Shown here: positions 19,740 to 29,186 of the stretch, in pieces
How the letters are laid out: each line of letters begins with the position of its first letter
Numbering within the stretch: position 1 is the stretch's first letter
Source of the DNA: Cryomorphaceae bacterium
GTDB lineage: Bacteria > Bacteroidota > Bacteroidia > Flavobacteriales > UBA7430
Assembly: GCA_019649675.1 (NCBI GenBank)
Contig: BOWN01000003.1
Coordinates: forward strand, 186,001-250,000
Reading direction: 5' to 3'
Length of the DNA: 64,000 nucleotides
Position numbers and translations under genes: made by a program
The notes under the pieces: model-generated
What the model was told of the DNA's origin: nothing
The model's input: the letters and a program-made list of their open reading frames with translations, nothing else
The model's database searches: none

Positions 19740-20780
19740 ATGTTTGGAAAAAATATATTTAATATCCATAATTCTGGTTCACTAGCTATATTAACTTCTG
19801 TATTTCTAATATTTGTCCTACTTATAAATGCTTTCTTTTGATTTTTTCAAATAATGTATATGGCATAATTGTTCTTCTTATATCAGTTACCCTCTGTTCC
19901 TATATATTTGTCCGTTGGATAGTTGATAAATTTATTCATGATAAAATAAAGTTGATTTATAAAAACATTAGCGATAATAAAGCTACGCCAGGATATTTAG
20001 AAGGGTAGATTTAGATAAAGTAGATCGTGATGTAGCCGCGTGGAGTGAAAACAGAGATAATGAAATCGAAAAGCTAGAAATCAGAGAGAGTTACCGCCGC
20101 CAGTTTGTAGGAAATGTTGCACACGAATTAAAGACACCTATTTTTAATATTCAGGGTTATATTGATACACTATTAGATGGTGCTATTGAGGATCCAAATA
20201 TTAATAGAAAATTTTTAGAACGCGCAAATAAAAGTGTTTCTAGAATGATATATATCGTAGAAGACTTAGATGCTATACCAAGCTAGAAGGTGGTAAAATC
20301 GATATTGAAGAAGAGCCTGTAGATATAATAGAGTTGATATTAGATGTTGTTGATCAACTAGAAATGAAGGCTAAAAAACGAAATGTTAGCCTAGTTGTTG
20401 AGGATTCTAGATTGAGTCGATATATGGTAGAAGCTGATGTTGAGAAAATTAAACAAGTTTTGATTAACTTAATGGTCAATGCTATAAAATATGGTAATGA
20501 AGATGGCGAGGTTTTAGTTCGTACTTTTGATATGGATGAAAACATTTTAATTGAGGTTGCTGATAATGGAAACGGCATACCACAAAAACACTTAAGTAAG
20601 ATTTTTGAACGTTTTTATCGAGTAGATAAATCACGTGATAGAGAGCAAGGAGGTTCAGGTCTTGGATTGTCTATTGTAAAACACATCATAGAGGCTCATA
20701 ATCAGTCTATAAATGTTAGAAGTACCATAGGAACTGGAACAACCTTTTCATTTACCCTCAAGAAAGCTAACATCAATTAA
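19740..20780 (+). CDS. PhoR-like sensor histidine kinase (frame broken)
   Basis: Membrane-anchored kinase with two N-terminal transmembrane segments (LAILTSVFLIFVLLINAFF and YGIIVLLISVTLCSYIFV), no large periplasmic loop between them, then a dimerisation domain with the H-box GNVAHELKTPIFNIQGY. The ATPase domain shows the N-box LINLMVNAIKYG, G1 DNGNGIP, F-box FERFYRVDKSR and G2 GGSGLGLSIVK. Frame breaks lie near 19835, 20005 and 20277. The short sensor part is like flavobacterial PhoR proteins, which lack the PAS domain of E. coli PhoR. It lies directly after the response regulator and must form a pair with it. Confidence 0.85.
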
Positions 20781-20802
20781 TCTATTTTGATTTTGAATTT
20801 CA

Positions 20803-20810
20803 TAACTTTG
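20803..20810 (+). promoter_or_regulatory. -7 element before the YceI-like gene
   Basis: TAACTTTG matches TAnnTTTG and lies 5 bases before the ATG at 20816, so the transcript would have almost no leader. No TTG at the expected -33 distance. Confidence 0.4.
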
Positions 20811-20815
20811 TATTT

Positions 20816-21472
20816 ATGAAAATAAACATCAAAAAACTACCGGTTATTCTTTGTTCTTTTATTGTGATTTCTTGTAACACAGGTCAAGATAAAAATATTA
20901 AAACAGATGATATTAAAGAATTAAAACCTAAAGCTGATAAATGTATCTATTCTTTTTCTGACTCTACTATAAAGTTATTTTGGGCGGGATATAAGACAAC
21001 AGATAAGTTAAAGGTATTAGGAAGCTTTCAAGAAATTAAAACAAATCATTCTGACCAAAAATTTTCATCTATTGATGAGCTAGTAAATGGAATTACCTTT
21101 TCAATTAATTCAAAGAGTTCAGAATCAGGAGATCCAATTCGAGATGCAAACTTAAGAGATTACTTTTTTAATTATTTGACAGATAACTTTCAAATTAATG
21201 GGAATATTTTAGAATATAATAATGATTTTTTACTTGCAAATATTGATGTGTTAGGAGTTGATCGTCAAGTAAAATTTACACACTCAATAGTCAATAATGT
21301 ACTCAAGTTGAGAGCACTAATTTCATTGGATGAAATGGGAGCCTACAAAGCTTACAACAGCATAAGTGCTAAGTGCTACGATTTACATAAAGGTGCAGAT
21401 GGTATTTCAAAAACTTGGGATGAAGTTAATGTAATTTTAGATGTACCATTTACCAAAGAAGATTGTAAATAA
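20816..21472 (+). CDS. YceI-like lipoprotein
   Basis: A 218-residue protein with a lipoprotein signal (lipobox VISC, Cys20). The mature protein has the pattern of YceI-like flavobacterial lipoproteins: IKLFWAGYKTTDKLKVLGSFQEI at its start, then strands consistent with the extended lipocalin-like barrel, including NDFLLANIDVLGVDRQVKF and LRALISLDEMGAY. YceI folds bind isoprenoid-type ligands in other bacteria; no ligand can be named here. It sits between PhoR and trmB. The frame is intact and the ATG is preceded closely by a -7 element. Confidence 0.72.
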   Translation: MKINIKKLPVILCSFIVISCNTGQDKNIKTDDIKELKPKADKCIYSFSDSTIKLFWAGYKTTDKLKVLGSFQEIKTNHSDQKFSSIDELVNGITFSINSKSSESGDPIRDANLRDYFFNYLTDNFQINGNILEYNNDFLLANIDVLGVDRQVKFTHSIVNNVLKLRALISLDEMGAYKAYNSISAKCYDLHKGADGISKTWDEVNVILDVPFTKEDCK

Positions 21473-21518
21473 TACAATTCTATTTAATTCTCGGATTTTT
21501 ATCTCTTAAATTAGATTA

Positions 21519-22196
21519 GTGGGCAAGAATAAGTTAATGAAGTTTGAGCAAAATGCTAGCTTCGAAAATATGGTGCAGTCTCCAAGAACTGACCTTTTGG
21601 AAAATGGTTTATCATTTAAAGGTAAGTGGCACAAAGAATTTTTTAAAAACAATAGGCCAATAGTTTTAGAATTAGGTTGTGGTAAAGGAGAATATACTAT
21701 TGGCCTGGCCGAGAAATTTCCTGATAAAAATTTTATAGGTGTAGATATTAAAGGTGCAAGAATGTGGCGTGGTGCTCGAACTGCAACTGATAAAATGATG
21801 AAGAATGTTTGTTTTCTCAGAACACAAATAGAGCTGATAGACCATTGTTTTTCTGAAGGTGAAGTAAGTGAAATATGGATTACTTTTCCAGATCCTCATC
21901 TTAAATTTCGGCGTCGTAAAAAGCGCTTGACTTCGCCATCTATGTTAGAAAAGTACAAGAGTATATTGTCTGATGATGCTTTGTTGCATTTAAAAACGGA
22001 CTCACAATTTCTTTATGGTTATACGCTTGGGATTTTAGAGGGTTTAGGCTGTGAAATTTTAGATTCTAGCTATGATATAGATCGGCAAAAACCTGATGAT
22101 GTGCTTTTGAAAATAAGAACCAATTATGAAGGAATATTTCGAGAAAAGGGATTCCCCATCACTTACATAAAATTTCAGTTCAATAAAAATGACTAA
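21519..22196 (+). CDS. trmB: tRNA (guanine-N7)-methyltransferase
   Basis: Methylates G46 of tRNAs using S-adenosylmethionine. The 225-residue frame shows the SAM motif VLELGCGKGEYTIGLA, GVDIKGARMWRGA, and the family signature WITFPDPHLKFRRRKKRL, with HLKTDSQFLYGY further on. The start is GTG at 21519; the first residues (GKNKLMKFEQN) match the beginning of flavobacterial TrmB, so GTG is preferred over the internal ATG seven codons later. Its end overlaps the next gene by 8 bases, so the two are translated from one transcript. Confidence 0.94.
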   Translation: MGKNKLMKFEQNASFENMVQSPRTDLLENGLSFKGKWHKEFFKNNRPIVLELGCGKGEYTIGLAEKFPDKNFIGVDIKGARMWRGARTATDKMMKNVCFLRTQIELIDHCFSEGEVSEIWITFPDPHLKFRRRKKRLTSPSMLEKYKSILSDDALLHLKTDSQFLYGYTLGILEGLGCEILDSSYDIDRQKPDDVLLKIRTNYEGIFREKGFPITYIKFQFNKND

Positions 22197-22521
22197 AGCA
22201 TCTAACGAGATTTCTTTTTTTGAGCGTTGCTATGAAGTTGTTCTTCGAATTCCTTGTGGTAAGGTTACCACTTATGGAGCAATAGCTAAATATCTTGGAA
22301 CAGCAGGTTCTTCTAGGATGGTTGGTTGGGCTATGAATAACAGTCATGATAAAAACATTCCCTCTCATAGAGTAGTAAACAGAGTAGGTTTATTGACAGG
22401 AAAACATCATTTCCCTGGAATTAATTTAATGAAAGAATTATTAGAGAATGAAGGTCACACATTTTCTGGTGATAAGCTATTAAATTTTAAGGATGTATTT
22501 TGGGATCCATCAGAGTCTTAA
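22189..22521 (+). CDS. Alkyltransferase-like protein (MGMT DNA-binding domain without the acceptor cysteine)
   Basis: A 110-residue protein equal to the C-terminal DNA-binding domain of O6-alkylguanine-DNA alkyltransferase. IPCGKVTTYGAIAKYLG is the usual start, and the helix-turn-helix SSRMVGWAMNNSHDKNIPSH is seen. The catalytic motif PCHR of true alkyltransferases is PSHRVVNRVG here, so serine takes the place of the acceptor cysteine. In known ATL proteins this position is often tryptophan; they flag O6-alkylguanine for nucleotide excision repair instead of removing the alkyl group. Such a role is inferred. Overlaps trmB and is followed by a fresh promoter before mrp. Confidence 0.88.
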   Translation: MTKASNEISFFERCYEVVLRIPCGKVTTYGAIAKYLGTAGSSRMVGWAMNNSHDKNIPSHRVVNRVGLLTGKHHFPGINLMKELLENEGHTFSGDKLLNFKDVFWDPSES

Positions 22522-22534
22522 ACTCATATTTTTG

Positions 22535-22542
22535 TAACTTTG
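22535..22542 (+). promoter_or_regulatory. -7 element before mrp
   Basis: TAACTTTG matches TAnnTTTG, 16 bases before the mrp ATG. A -33 TTG at the usual distance is not seen. Confidence 0.5.
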
Positions 22543-22558
22543 CAGAGTAAAAAAACTC

Positions 22559-23685
22559 ATGAATATTCAGAAGCAGCAAATACAAGAAGCACTCAAGAGT
22601 GTAAAAGTGAAAGGTGATGAAAAATCTTTGATAGAAAATAATCTTGTAACTAACATTGTTGTATTTGGAGATGAAGTAAACATTGATTTAACTATACATA
22701 ATCCTACCCTTCATGCAAAGAAGCAAGTAGAGGTTGATATCTTAAAGGCAATTCATGAGCAGGTGTATCCTAAAGCTAAGATAAAGGTTCGTGTAAATGT
22801 AGAAGCAATAAAGCAAGAAAATTCTAATTTGATTAGAGGTGAGAAGATTCAAGGCGTAGAAAATATTATTGCAATAGCTTCTGGAAAGGGAGGTGTTGGT
22901 AAATCTACAGTTACAGCGAATTTAGCTGTTGCACTTCAAAGAAAAGGTTATAAAGTTGGAGTGGTAGATGCAGATATCTACGGTCCATCTCAGCATATTA
23001 TGTTTGATGTTGAAAAGTCACGCCCTCAAGCAAGTCAAGTAAATGGAAAGCCTGTAATGCTGCCAGTAGAAAGTTATGGGGTTAAATTAGTGTCTATTGG
23101 ATTTTTGCACCAGGTTCTCAAGCTGTCGTTTGGAGAGGGCCTATGGCTACCAAAGCATTAAACCAGATTGTAAAAGACTCATATTGGGGTGACTTAGATT
23201 ATTTATTAATTGATTTGCCGCCAGGTACTGGAGATGTTCACCTGTCATTAGTTCAAGCAGTTCCGGTTACTGGAGCAGTAATTGTTAGTACACCTCAAAA
23301 TATTGCTTTAGCAGATGCAAAGAAAGGTGTAGGAATGTTTCAATTGGATACAATCCAAGTGCCTGTATTGGGGATTGTTGAAAATATGGCTTACTTTACA
23401 CCTGAAGAACTTCCTGAAAATAAATATTATATCTTTGGGAAAGATGGTGCTAAAAATCTTGCTGACGACTTAAATTTACCACTATTGGCAGAGATTCCCC
23501 TCGTAAAGGGAATACGTGAATCTGCCGATATTGGACGCCCAGTTGTTTTACAAGAAGATGGTATCTCTGCAAGTGCTTTTATTGAACTAGCAGATAATGT
23601 TGTGGAGCAGATAAAGTTTCGAAATGAAAATATAAGCCCCACTCAAGCGGTTAAAATTACCAACATGGATGGATGCTCTAGTTAA
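22559..23685 (+). CDS. mrp: Mrp/ApbC-type iron-sulfur cluster carrier ATPase (frame broken near 23105)
   Basis: A P-loop NTPase that delivers Fe-S clusters. An N-terminal MIP18/DUF59 domain (residues 1-95) is followed by the ATPase domain: deviant Walker [30 protein letters not shown], and [13 protein letters not shown]. The frame closes early after GFLHQVL; adding one T in the run at 23101-23106 gives [20 protein letters not shown], which joins the second half exactly. Inferred full length about 375 residues. The NifU-domain protein follows 11 bases after its stop, and then a ferredoxin-dependent oxidoreductase, so the neighbourhood is concerned with Fe-S enzymes. Confidence 0.92.
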
Positions 23686-23696
23686 AATAATTATAT

Positions 23697-23948
23697 ATGC
23701 CAGTAAAAACCGATTCTGTATTACTTGAAAAAATTGAAAAAGCATTAACTGAAATTCGACCTTATTTACAGTCTGATGGGGGCGATATTTCTTTAATGGA
23801 GGTCACTTCGGATATGTTTGTCAAGGTTAAGCTTCACGGTGCATGTAAGAGTTGTAAAGTTAATCAAATGACTTTAACTGCAGGTGTTGAACATACAATA
23901 AAAAAGTATGCTCCTGAAATTGAAGGAGTGGTAAATATAGATGCATAA
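23697..23948 (+). CDS. NifU C-terminal-domain Fe-S scaffold protein
   Basis: An 83-residue protein consisting of one NifU C-terminal (Nfu) domain. IRPYLQSDGGDISLMEV opens the fold and the CxxC pair in GACKSCKVNQMTL (Cys46 and Cys49) can hold a 4Fe-4S cluster between two monomers. Such proteins act as late carriers in Fe-S assembly. It lies between mrp and the 2-oxoacid:ferredoxin oxidoreductase genes with gaps of 11 and 12 bases, so all are probably one operon. The frame is intact. Confidence 0.93.
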   Translation: MPVKTDSVLLEKIEKALTEIRPYLQSDGGDISLMEVTSDMFVKVKLHGACKSCKVNQMTLTAGVEHTIKKYAPEIEGVVNIDA

Positions 23949-23960
23949 AAGGCGCACTAA

Positions 23961-25812
23961 ATGAATCAGGTTACAGAAAAACTTGAAAAAGTAACAGTAC
24001 TCTTTGCCGGTGACTCTGGTGATGGGATTCAACTAACAGGAACTCAGTTTACAAATAACACAGCACTGCATGGTAATGATTTGAGTACATTTCCTGACTT
24101 TCCAGCAGAAATAAGAGCGCCTTTAGGAACTCTAGCAGGTGTGTCTGGTTTCCAGATTAATTTTGGTTCTACTGATGTTTTTACTCCCGGAGACCTATGT
24201 GATGTATTGGTAGTTATGAATGCTGCGGCATTAAAAAAGAACTTATCAAGATTAAAACAACGCGGAACTATTATTGTCAATACATCAGGTTTTGATAAAC
24301 GAAATCTTCGCTTAGCTGGTATTGATGAAAACGAAAATCCTCTAAATAATAATAGTTTAGAAGGTTTTAAGGTTCATGAAATAGATGTTACGAAAATTCA
24401 CTAGAGAAAGTTTAAAAGATTCTTCTTTGAGCACCAAAGATAGAGATCGGTGTAAAAATATGTTTGTTTTGGGATTTGTATATTGGATGTACAACCGATC
24501 TCTTTCCTCATCCATTGAATTTTTGAATCTTAAATTTAAGTCAAAGCCTGAGATATTAGAAGCTAATGTTACAGTCTTAAAAGCAGGATATCATTTTGCT
24601 GATACCAGTGAGATCTTTTCTAATCGTTATGAAGTCAAGCCTGCAAAAATGTCTAAGGGACTTTATAGAAATATAATTGGTAATCAGGCAATTGCGCTTG
24701 GTCTTATTGCTGCTTCAAAAAAGTCAAAATTAGATTTATTTTACGGAGGATATCCTATTACCCCCGCTTCAGATATTCTTCATGAACTAGCTAAATATAA
24801 GAATTTTGGAATAAAGACTTTTCAAGCTGAAGATGAAATTGCAGGAATTTGCGCTTCAATAGGCGCCTCATTCGGTGGTGATCTAGCAGTTACAGCTTCT
24901 TCAGGACCTGGCATAGCACTAAAAGGTGAGGCGTTGGGTCTTGCTATGATGCTTGAAATTCCATTGGTTATTATAAATGTTCAGCGGGGTGGACCTTCTA
25001 CCGGATTACCAACTAAAACAGAACAAGCAGATTTGTTTCAGGCTGTTTATGGTAGAAATGGTGAAGCACCTATTCCAGTCATAGCTGCTTCATCTCCTTC
25101 AGATTGTTTTACAATGGCATATGAAGCATGCCGTATTGCTATAGAACACATGACGCCTATATTTTTGTTAAGTGACGGTTATATTGCTAATGGAGCAGAG
25201 CCTTGGCGCTTTCCACGATCTAAAGATTTAGTCGATATAAATGTTCGTTTTCAAAAGGAAAGAAAAGAAGATGATCTCGTTTACATGCCTTATAAGCGCG
25301 ATGAGAAGTTAGTACGTTCGTGGGCTATTCCCGGAACTAAAGGACTGGAACATCGTATTGGAGGCTTAGAAAAACATCAAGAAACAGGAAATGTTTCATA
25401 TGATCCAGAAAACCATCATCAAATGGTTAAAATACGCGCTGCAAAAGTTGATAAAATTGCAGATTATATTCCATTACAAGAATTAGAAAGTGGCTCCGAA
25501 AATTCAAAGCTAATTGTTGTTGGTTGGGGTTCCACCTTTGGAGCTATTAAAACAGCTGTGAGAGATTTAGCTACCGAGGGTGTAGATGTTGCTCACACGC
25601 AAATTAAATACATACAACCAATGCCAAAAAATTTAGGGAAAATTTTGTCCAATTATGACAAAATTTTGGTTCCTGAGATGAACAATGGTCAATTAATTAA
25701 GTTGATCAGAGACCTATATTTAGTAGATGCAAAACCTTTAAATAAAATTAAAGGGATGCCATTTGAGGCTCAAGAAATTAAATCAGCTATTCTTAATATG
25801 TTGAATTTTTAG
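23961..25812 (+). CDS. korA: 2-oxoacid:ferredoxin oxidoreductase, fused gamma-alpha subunit (frame broken near 24396)
   Basis: Larger subunit of a 2-oxoglutarate (or pyruvate) ferredoxin oxidoreductase, which oxidatively decarboxylates a 2-oxoacid to its CoA ester and reduces ferredoxin. Residues 1-190 are the gamma domain ([19 protein letters not shown]), and the rest is the alpha subunit with [51 protein letters not shown] and [16 protein letters not shown] in pieces. The frame changes once near 24396 (KIH versus FTRESLKDS), giving a continuous protein of about 617 residues. The fused arrangement and [16 protein letters not shown] are typical of 2-oxoglutarate-type KorA in Bacteroidota; the exact 2-oxoacid is inferred. 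Confidence 0.9.
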
Positions 25813-25814
25813 AT

Positions 25815-26861
25815 ATGTCTAAAGTAAGCGATTTTAAAGAACAAGTTTCAAAATTAACACCTAAAGATTTCGCAAGTAATCAGGATATCCGATGGTGCCC
25901 TGGTTGTGGTGATTATTCCATTTTAAAACAAGTTCAGGCTGTAATGCCTGAATTAGGTATTCCTAGAGAAAATATTGTTTTTATCTCTGGTATTGGTTGT
26001 TCATCTCGATTTCCATATTATATGAATACATATGGCATGCATTCCATTCATGGAAGAGCAACTGCAGTTGCTAGTGGATTAAAGGCTGCACGTCCTGATT
26101 TGAGTGTTTGGTTGATTACCGGTGATGGTGATTCTTTATCTATTGGGGGAAATCATTTGATACATATGTTGAGAAGAAATTTTGATGTTAATATTCTTCT
26201 TTTTAATAATCAGATTTATGGACTTACAAAAGGACAATACTCGCCTACTTCTGAATTAGGAAAAAAAACAAAGTCTACTCCTTTAGGTTCAATTGATCAT
26301 CCATTTAATCCTCTTTCTTTATGTATGGGTGCAGATGCTACCTTTATTGCAAGAGCAATGGATAGAGAGCCAAAGCATATGCGAGAAATTTTATTGCACG
26401 CAAACAATCATAAAGGCACTTCATTAATAGAGATATACCAAAACTGTAATATTTTTAATGATGGAGCTTTTAGTACCTTCACAGATAAGGAAATAAAAAA
26501 AGAAAACAGTATTTATCTGGAGCACGGAAAGCCGTTGATTTTTGGTACTAAAGGTGATAAAGGAATTGTACTAGATGGTTTTCAGCCTCGAATTGTTAAT
26601 CTTGACTCTGATGCAGAATTATCAGAAAAACTTTGGATACATGATGTGTATGATAGAAATAAAGCAAATATTTTAACACGTTTTTTTGATGATCCATCCA
26701 ATGAAAAGGCTCTTCCTAGACCTTTTGGTATTTTTTATCAAGAGAGTCGCTTTTGTTATGAAGATGCCTTAAGAGAACAACTTGTAGGTGTAAAAAAATC
26801 AAAAGGAACACCTGATCTAGATCAGTTATTGTCAGGACCAAATACATGGGAAATAAAATAA
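25815..26861 (+). CDS. korB: 2-oxoacid:ferredoxin oxidoreductase, beta subunit
   Basis: The thiamine diphosphate-binding subunit, 348 residues, frame intact. [14 protein letters not shown] near the start and [14 protein letters not shown] supply cysteines that hold the 4Fe-4S cluster; [20 protein letters not shown] and the TPP/Mg motif [16 protein letters not shown] with [16 protein letters not shown] follow. It starts 2 bases after the alpha subunit stop, so both are made together. The longer-than-usual C-terminal region (about residues 250-348) is typical of the Bacteroidota/Cytophaga variant. Convergent with nadE, with only 11 bases between stops and no clear terminator. Confidence 0.95.
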   Translation: MSKVSDFKEQVSKLTPKDFASNQDIRWCPGCGDYSILKQVQAVMPELGIPRENIVFISGIGCSSRFPYYMNTYGMHSIHGRATAVASGLKAARPDLSVWLITGDGDSLSIGGNHLIHMLRRNFDVNILLFNNQIYGLTKGQYSPTSELGKKTKSTPLGSIDHPFNPLSLCMGADATFIARAMDREPKHMREILLHANNHKGTSLIEIYQNCNIFNDGAFSTFTDKEIKKENSIYLEHGKPLIFGTKGDKGIVLDGFQPRIVNLDSDAELSEKLWIHDVYDRNKANILTRFFDDPSNEKALPRPFGIFYQESRFCYEDALREQLVGVKKSKGTPDLDQLLSGPNTWEIK

Positions 26862-26872
26862 TACCATAAAAA

Positions 26873-27649
26873 TTATTTTAGTTCTTTTGGTATAACACAA
26901 ACAGGAATAGGCTTCATTTTATGCTGGTTTGAAAGATGTAATTTTGTGAATATATTAAACACTTCTTTGTCTCTACCAATAAATCTATTTTCTTTCGAAT
27001 TATCGTATTCTTTCATTGCCCATTCTAGTTCGTTATACGTCGCTCCTAATTGATCTTCATCATTTCTCCCATCACTCCACAATCCATCTGTTGGAGCTGC
27101 ATCTTGAATTGAATTTATAATTTTTAATTCTTTAGCGATTTCGAAGACTTCTGATTTCATTAAATCTGCAATTGGGCTTAAATCAACACCTCCATCACCA
27201 TATTTAGTATAGAAACCAACACCAAAATCTTCCACTTTGTTTCCTGTTCCCGCGACTAACATTCCTTTTGAACCAGCAAAGGTATAAAGTGTGGTCATAC
27301 GAATTCTAGCACGTGTATTTGCCATGCTCAAATCACTCTTAATATCTGTAGGAATTTCCTTAAAAAGTGTATCGAAAGTTTCAGAAAGATCCACTTTAAA
27401 AATAGATACATTAGAGAATTTTGAAGTCAACCATTTTGCATGTTCATTAGAGCGGTTAAATTCTTGTTCATTTTGATGGATTGGCATCAAAATACATAGT
27501 GTATTTTTTCCACTAAGCGCACACAGTGTAGAGGTAATTGCAGAGTCAATACCTCCAGAGATACCAACTACAAAACCCTTTGTTTTTGATGAATCACTAT
27601 AGTCTGTTAACCAGGTTATGATATGTTTAATGACATCTTTAGTTCTCAT
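26873..27649 (-). CDS. nadE: NH3-dependent NAD+ synthetase
   Basis: Amidates nicotinic acid adenine dinucleotide to NAD+ with ATP and ammonia. The 258-residue frame contains only the synthetase domain; the N-terminal glutaminase domain of the long form is absent. The PP-loop SGGIDSAITSTLCALSG lies near residue 30, and GTGNKVEDFGVGFYTKYGDGGVDLSPIADL carries the deamido-NAD binding residues (split motif GTGNKVEDFGVGF, KYGDGGVDLSPI). ATG start at 27649, about 17 bases after a TAAATTTG element. Divergent from gldB, the usual gene order in flavobacteria. Confidence 0.95.
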   Translation of the reverse strand: MRTKDVIKHIITWLTDYSDSSKTKGFVVGISGGIDSAITSTLCALSGKNTLCILMPIHQNEQEFNRSNEHAKWLTSKFSNVSIFKVDLSETFDTLFKEIPTDIKSDLSMANTRARIRMTTLYTFAGSKGMLVAGTGNKVEDFGVGFYTKYGDGGVDLSPIADLMKSEVFEIAKELKIINSIQDAAPTDGLWSDGRNDEDQLGATYNELEWAMKEYDNSKENRFIGRDKEVFNIFTKLHLSNQHKMKPIPVCVIPKELK

Positions 27650-27666
27650 ATTTTTTTGTGCTTAGG

Positions 27667-27674
27667 CAAATTTA
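27667..27674 (-). promoter_or_regulatory. -7 element for nadE
   Basis: Minus-strand TAAATTTG, a full match to TAnnTTTG, with the nadE ATG 17 bases downstream. Confidence 0.5.
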
Positions 27675-27732
27675 GTAAAAATGCCTTTTTGATTATTATC
27701 TATTACACGATTATATGTTATTTTTCATTTCT

Positions 27733-27740
27733 TATTTTTG
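27733..27740 (+). promoter_or_regulatory. -7 element for gldB
   Basis: TATTTTTG matches TAnnTTTG. It overlaps an in-frame TTG at 27738, which therefore cannot be the translation start; the GTG at 27759 follows 18 bases later. Confidence 0.5.
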
Positions 27741-27758
27741 CCATATAAATTAGAATTT

Positions 27759-28730
27759 GTGAAGCATTTATTTGTATATGTTTGCTCTGGCTTACTTTTT
27801 TTATCGTCTTGTATTAACGATGGTAATCTAGATGTGAGTTCAGTGTCTCCGATGATTGAAATAAGACATTTTGATCATGATTTCTTTGGTATGGATAGCA
27901 TAAATTTTGATGATGATTTATTAATGTTAGTCAAACAATATCCAGATTTTTTTAAAATGGGATTTGAAAAAGCCATATATAAAAATCGCTTTTATGATAC
28001 AGAAATTCGTGAATTATATGACGCTGTTGATTCTGTTTTTTCTAGTACTCAGGAGTTAGATATTGAACTGTATAGAGCATTTCAATATTACTATCATCAT
28101 TTTAAAAGTCATGACAGCTTAAAAATATATACGTGGGTTTCAAATTTCGAGCGTTTAGATCCAATACTGGTTTCAGAAAACACCTTACTTATTTCATTAG
28201 ATATGTATTTGGGTTCTGAATCTCATTTTTATAAAACAGCACCAGATTATATTAAACAACGCTTTGATAAAATGTATATTTTATCTGATCTGTTTCGCTC
28301 TTATTTTTCATCTAATATTCCTTTATCAGATAATAATAGTCTATTAGCATCTATGCTGTATTATGGGAAAATTCATTATTTAATTTCTTCAATGTTGCCC
28401 AATTACAGCTCTCATATCATAATGGGATATACTTTAGATAAAATGCAATGGTGCATTAGGAATGAAGCGAATATTTGGGCTTATTTTGTAGAGAACAAGC
28501 TTTTGTTTTCTTCCGATCGCCAAAATAAGATGCGTTTTATTGAGGATGCACCATTTTCTAAATTTTATACATCGTTTGATAGAGAAAGTCCTGGTCGAAT
28601 AGGGCAATGGGTGGGGATGAAAATAGTTGAAGCTTATATGAATTTTCATCCAGATTTAACTTTAACAGATCTTATAAAAGAGACCGATGCTCAAAAGATA
28701 TTACGTGAATCTCGATATAAACCAAAATAG
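27759..28730 (+). CDS. gldB: Gliding motility lipoprotein GldB
   Basis: Outer membrane-associated lipoprotein needed for gliding motility in flavobacteria. GTG start at 27759 gives a 323-residue protein with a lipoprotein signal, Cys18 in LSSC; an upstream TTG is ruled out because it lies within the -7 element. The C-terminal region has the GldB signature APFSKFYTSFDRESPGRIGQWVGMKIVEAYM in parts, and the middle has LISLDMYLG. Its distant zinc-peptidase-like pattern is not evident as HExxH. gldC follows 5 bases after the stop, and nadE is divergent, an order known from other Flavobacteriia. Confidence 0.92.
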   Translation: MKHLFVYVCSGLLFLSSCINDGNLDVSSVSPMIEIRHFDHDFFGMDSINFDDDLLMLVKQYPDFFKMGFEKAIYKNRFYDTEIRELYDAVDSVFSSTQELDIELYRAFQYYYHHFKSHDSLKIYTWVSNFERLDPILVSENTLLISLDMYLGSESHFYKTAPDYIKQRFDKMYILSDLFRSYFSSNIPLSDNNSLLASMLYYGKIHYLISSMLPNYSSHIIMGYTLDKMQWCIRNEANIWAYFVENKLLFSSDRQNKMRFIEDAPFSKFYTSFDRESPGRIGQWVGMKIVEAYMNFHPDLTLTDLIKETDAQKILRESRYKPK

Positions 28731-28735
28731 TAACA

Positions 28736-29080
28736 ATGAAAGAGTCGGAAATTAAAATTAAAATCAGTTTAGATGAAAATAAAGTACCTGAACAAATTCA
28801 TTGGACTGCAGAGGATGCTGGTGAACGAGATCAAAAATCAGAAGCTGTATTAATTTCACTTTGGGATGCTAAGCAACAAAACTCCTTGCGTATTGATCTT
28901 TGGACAAAAGAAATGAAGGTTGATGAGATGAAAACTTTTTTTCATCAAACATTAATTGCCATGAGTGATACTTTTGAGCGTGCTACAGGTGATGAGAAAA
29001 TGTCAGGTGAAATGCGTCGGTTTTGCCGATATTTTGCTGAGGAACTTAATTTAATAAAGGATGTAAAGAAGGAATCTTGA
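28736..29080 (+). CDS. gldC: Gliding motility protein GldC
   Basis: A 114-residue cytoplasmic protein with no signal peptide. Its start SEIKIKISLDENKVPEQIHW and the segments SLWDAKQQNSLRIDLWTKEM and MRRFCRYFAEEL are characteristic of GldC. In Flavobacterium johnsoniae GldC is linked to gliding and is encoded next to gldB, as here. Its molecular role is not known. The frame is intact and translation is probably coupled with gldB (5-base gap). Confidence 0.93.
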   Translation: MKESEIKIKISLDENKVPEQIHWTAEDAGERDQKSEAVLISLWDAKQQNSLRIDLWTKEMKVDEMKTFFHQTLIAMSDTFERATGDEKMSGEMRRFCRYFAEELNLIKDVKKES

Positions 29081-29117
29081 AATGATTTTGATTTATTATA
29101 CACCCAGTAAATACTGC

Positions 29118-29125
29118 TAATTTTG
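29118..29125 (+). promoter_or_regulatory. Possible -7 element upstream of the DUF420 gene
   Basis: TAATTTTG matches TAnnTTTG; the ATG of the next gene is 61 bases downstream. No TTG at the expected distance. Confidence 0.35.
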
Positions 29126-29186
29126 TAATTTAGTGATTTATTATTAAATATTATGAGATTATTGAAAAAACTTTAACACTATTTAT

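Noticed and set aside
27738-27758. TTG start for gldB at 27738
   Set aside because: The codon lies inside a TAnnTTTG promoter element; GTG at 27759 gives a good lipoprotein signal.
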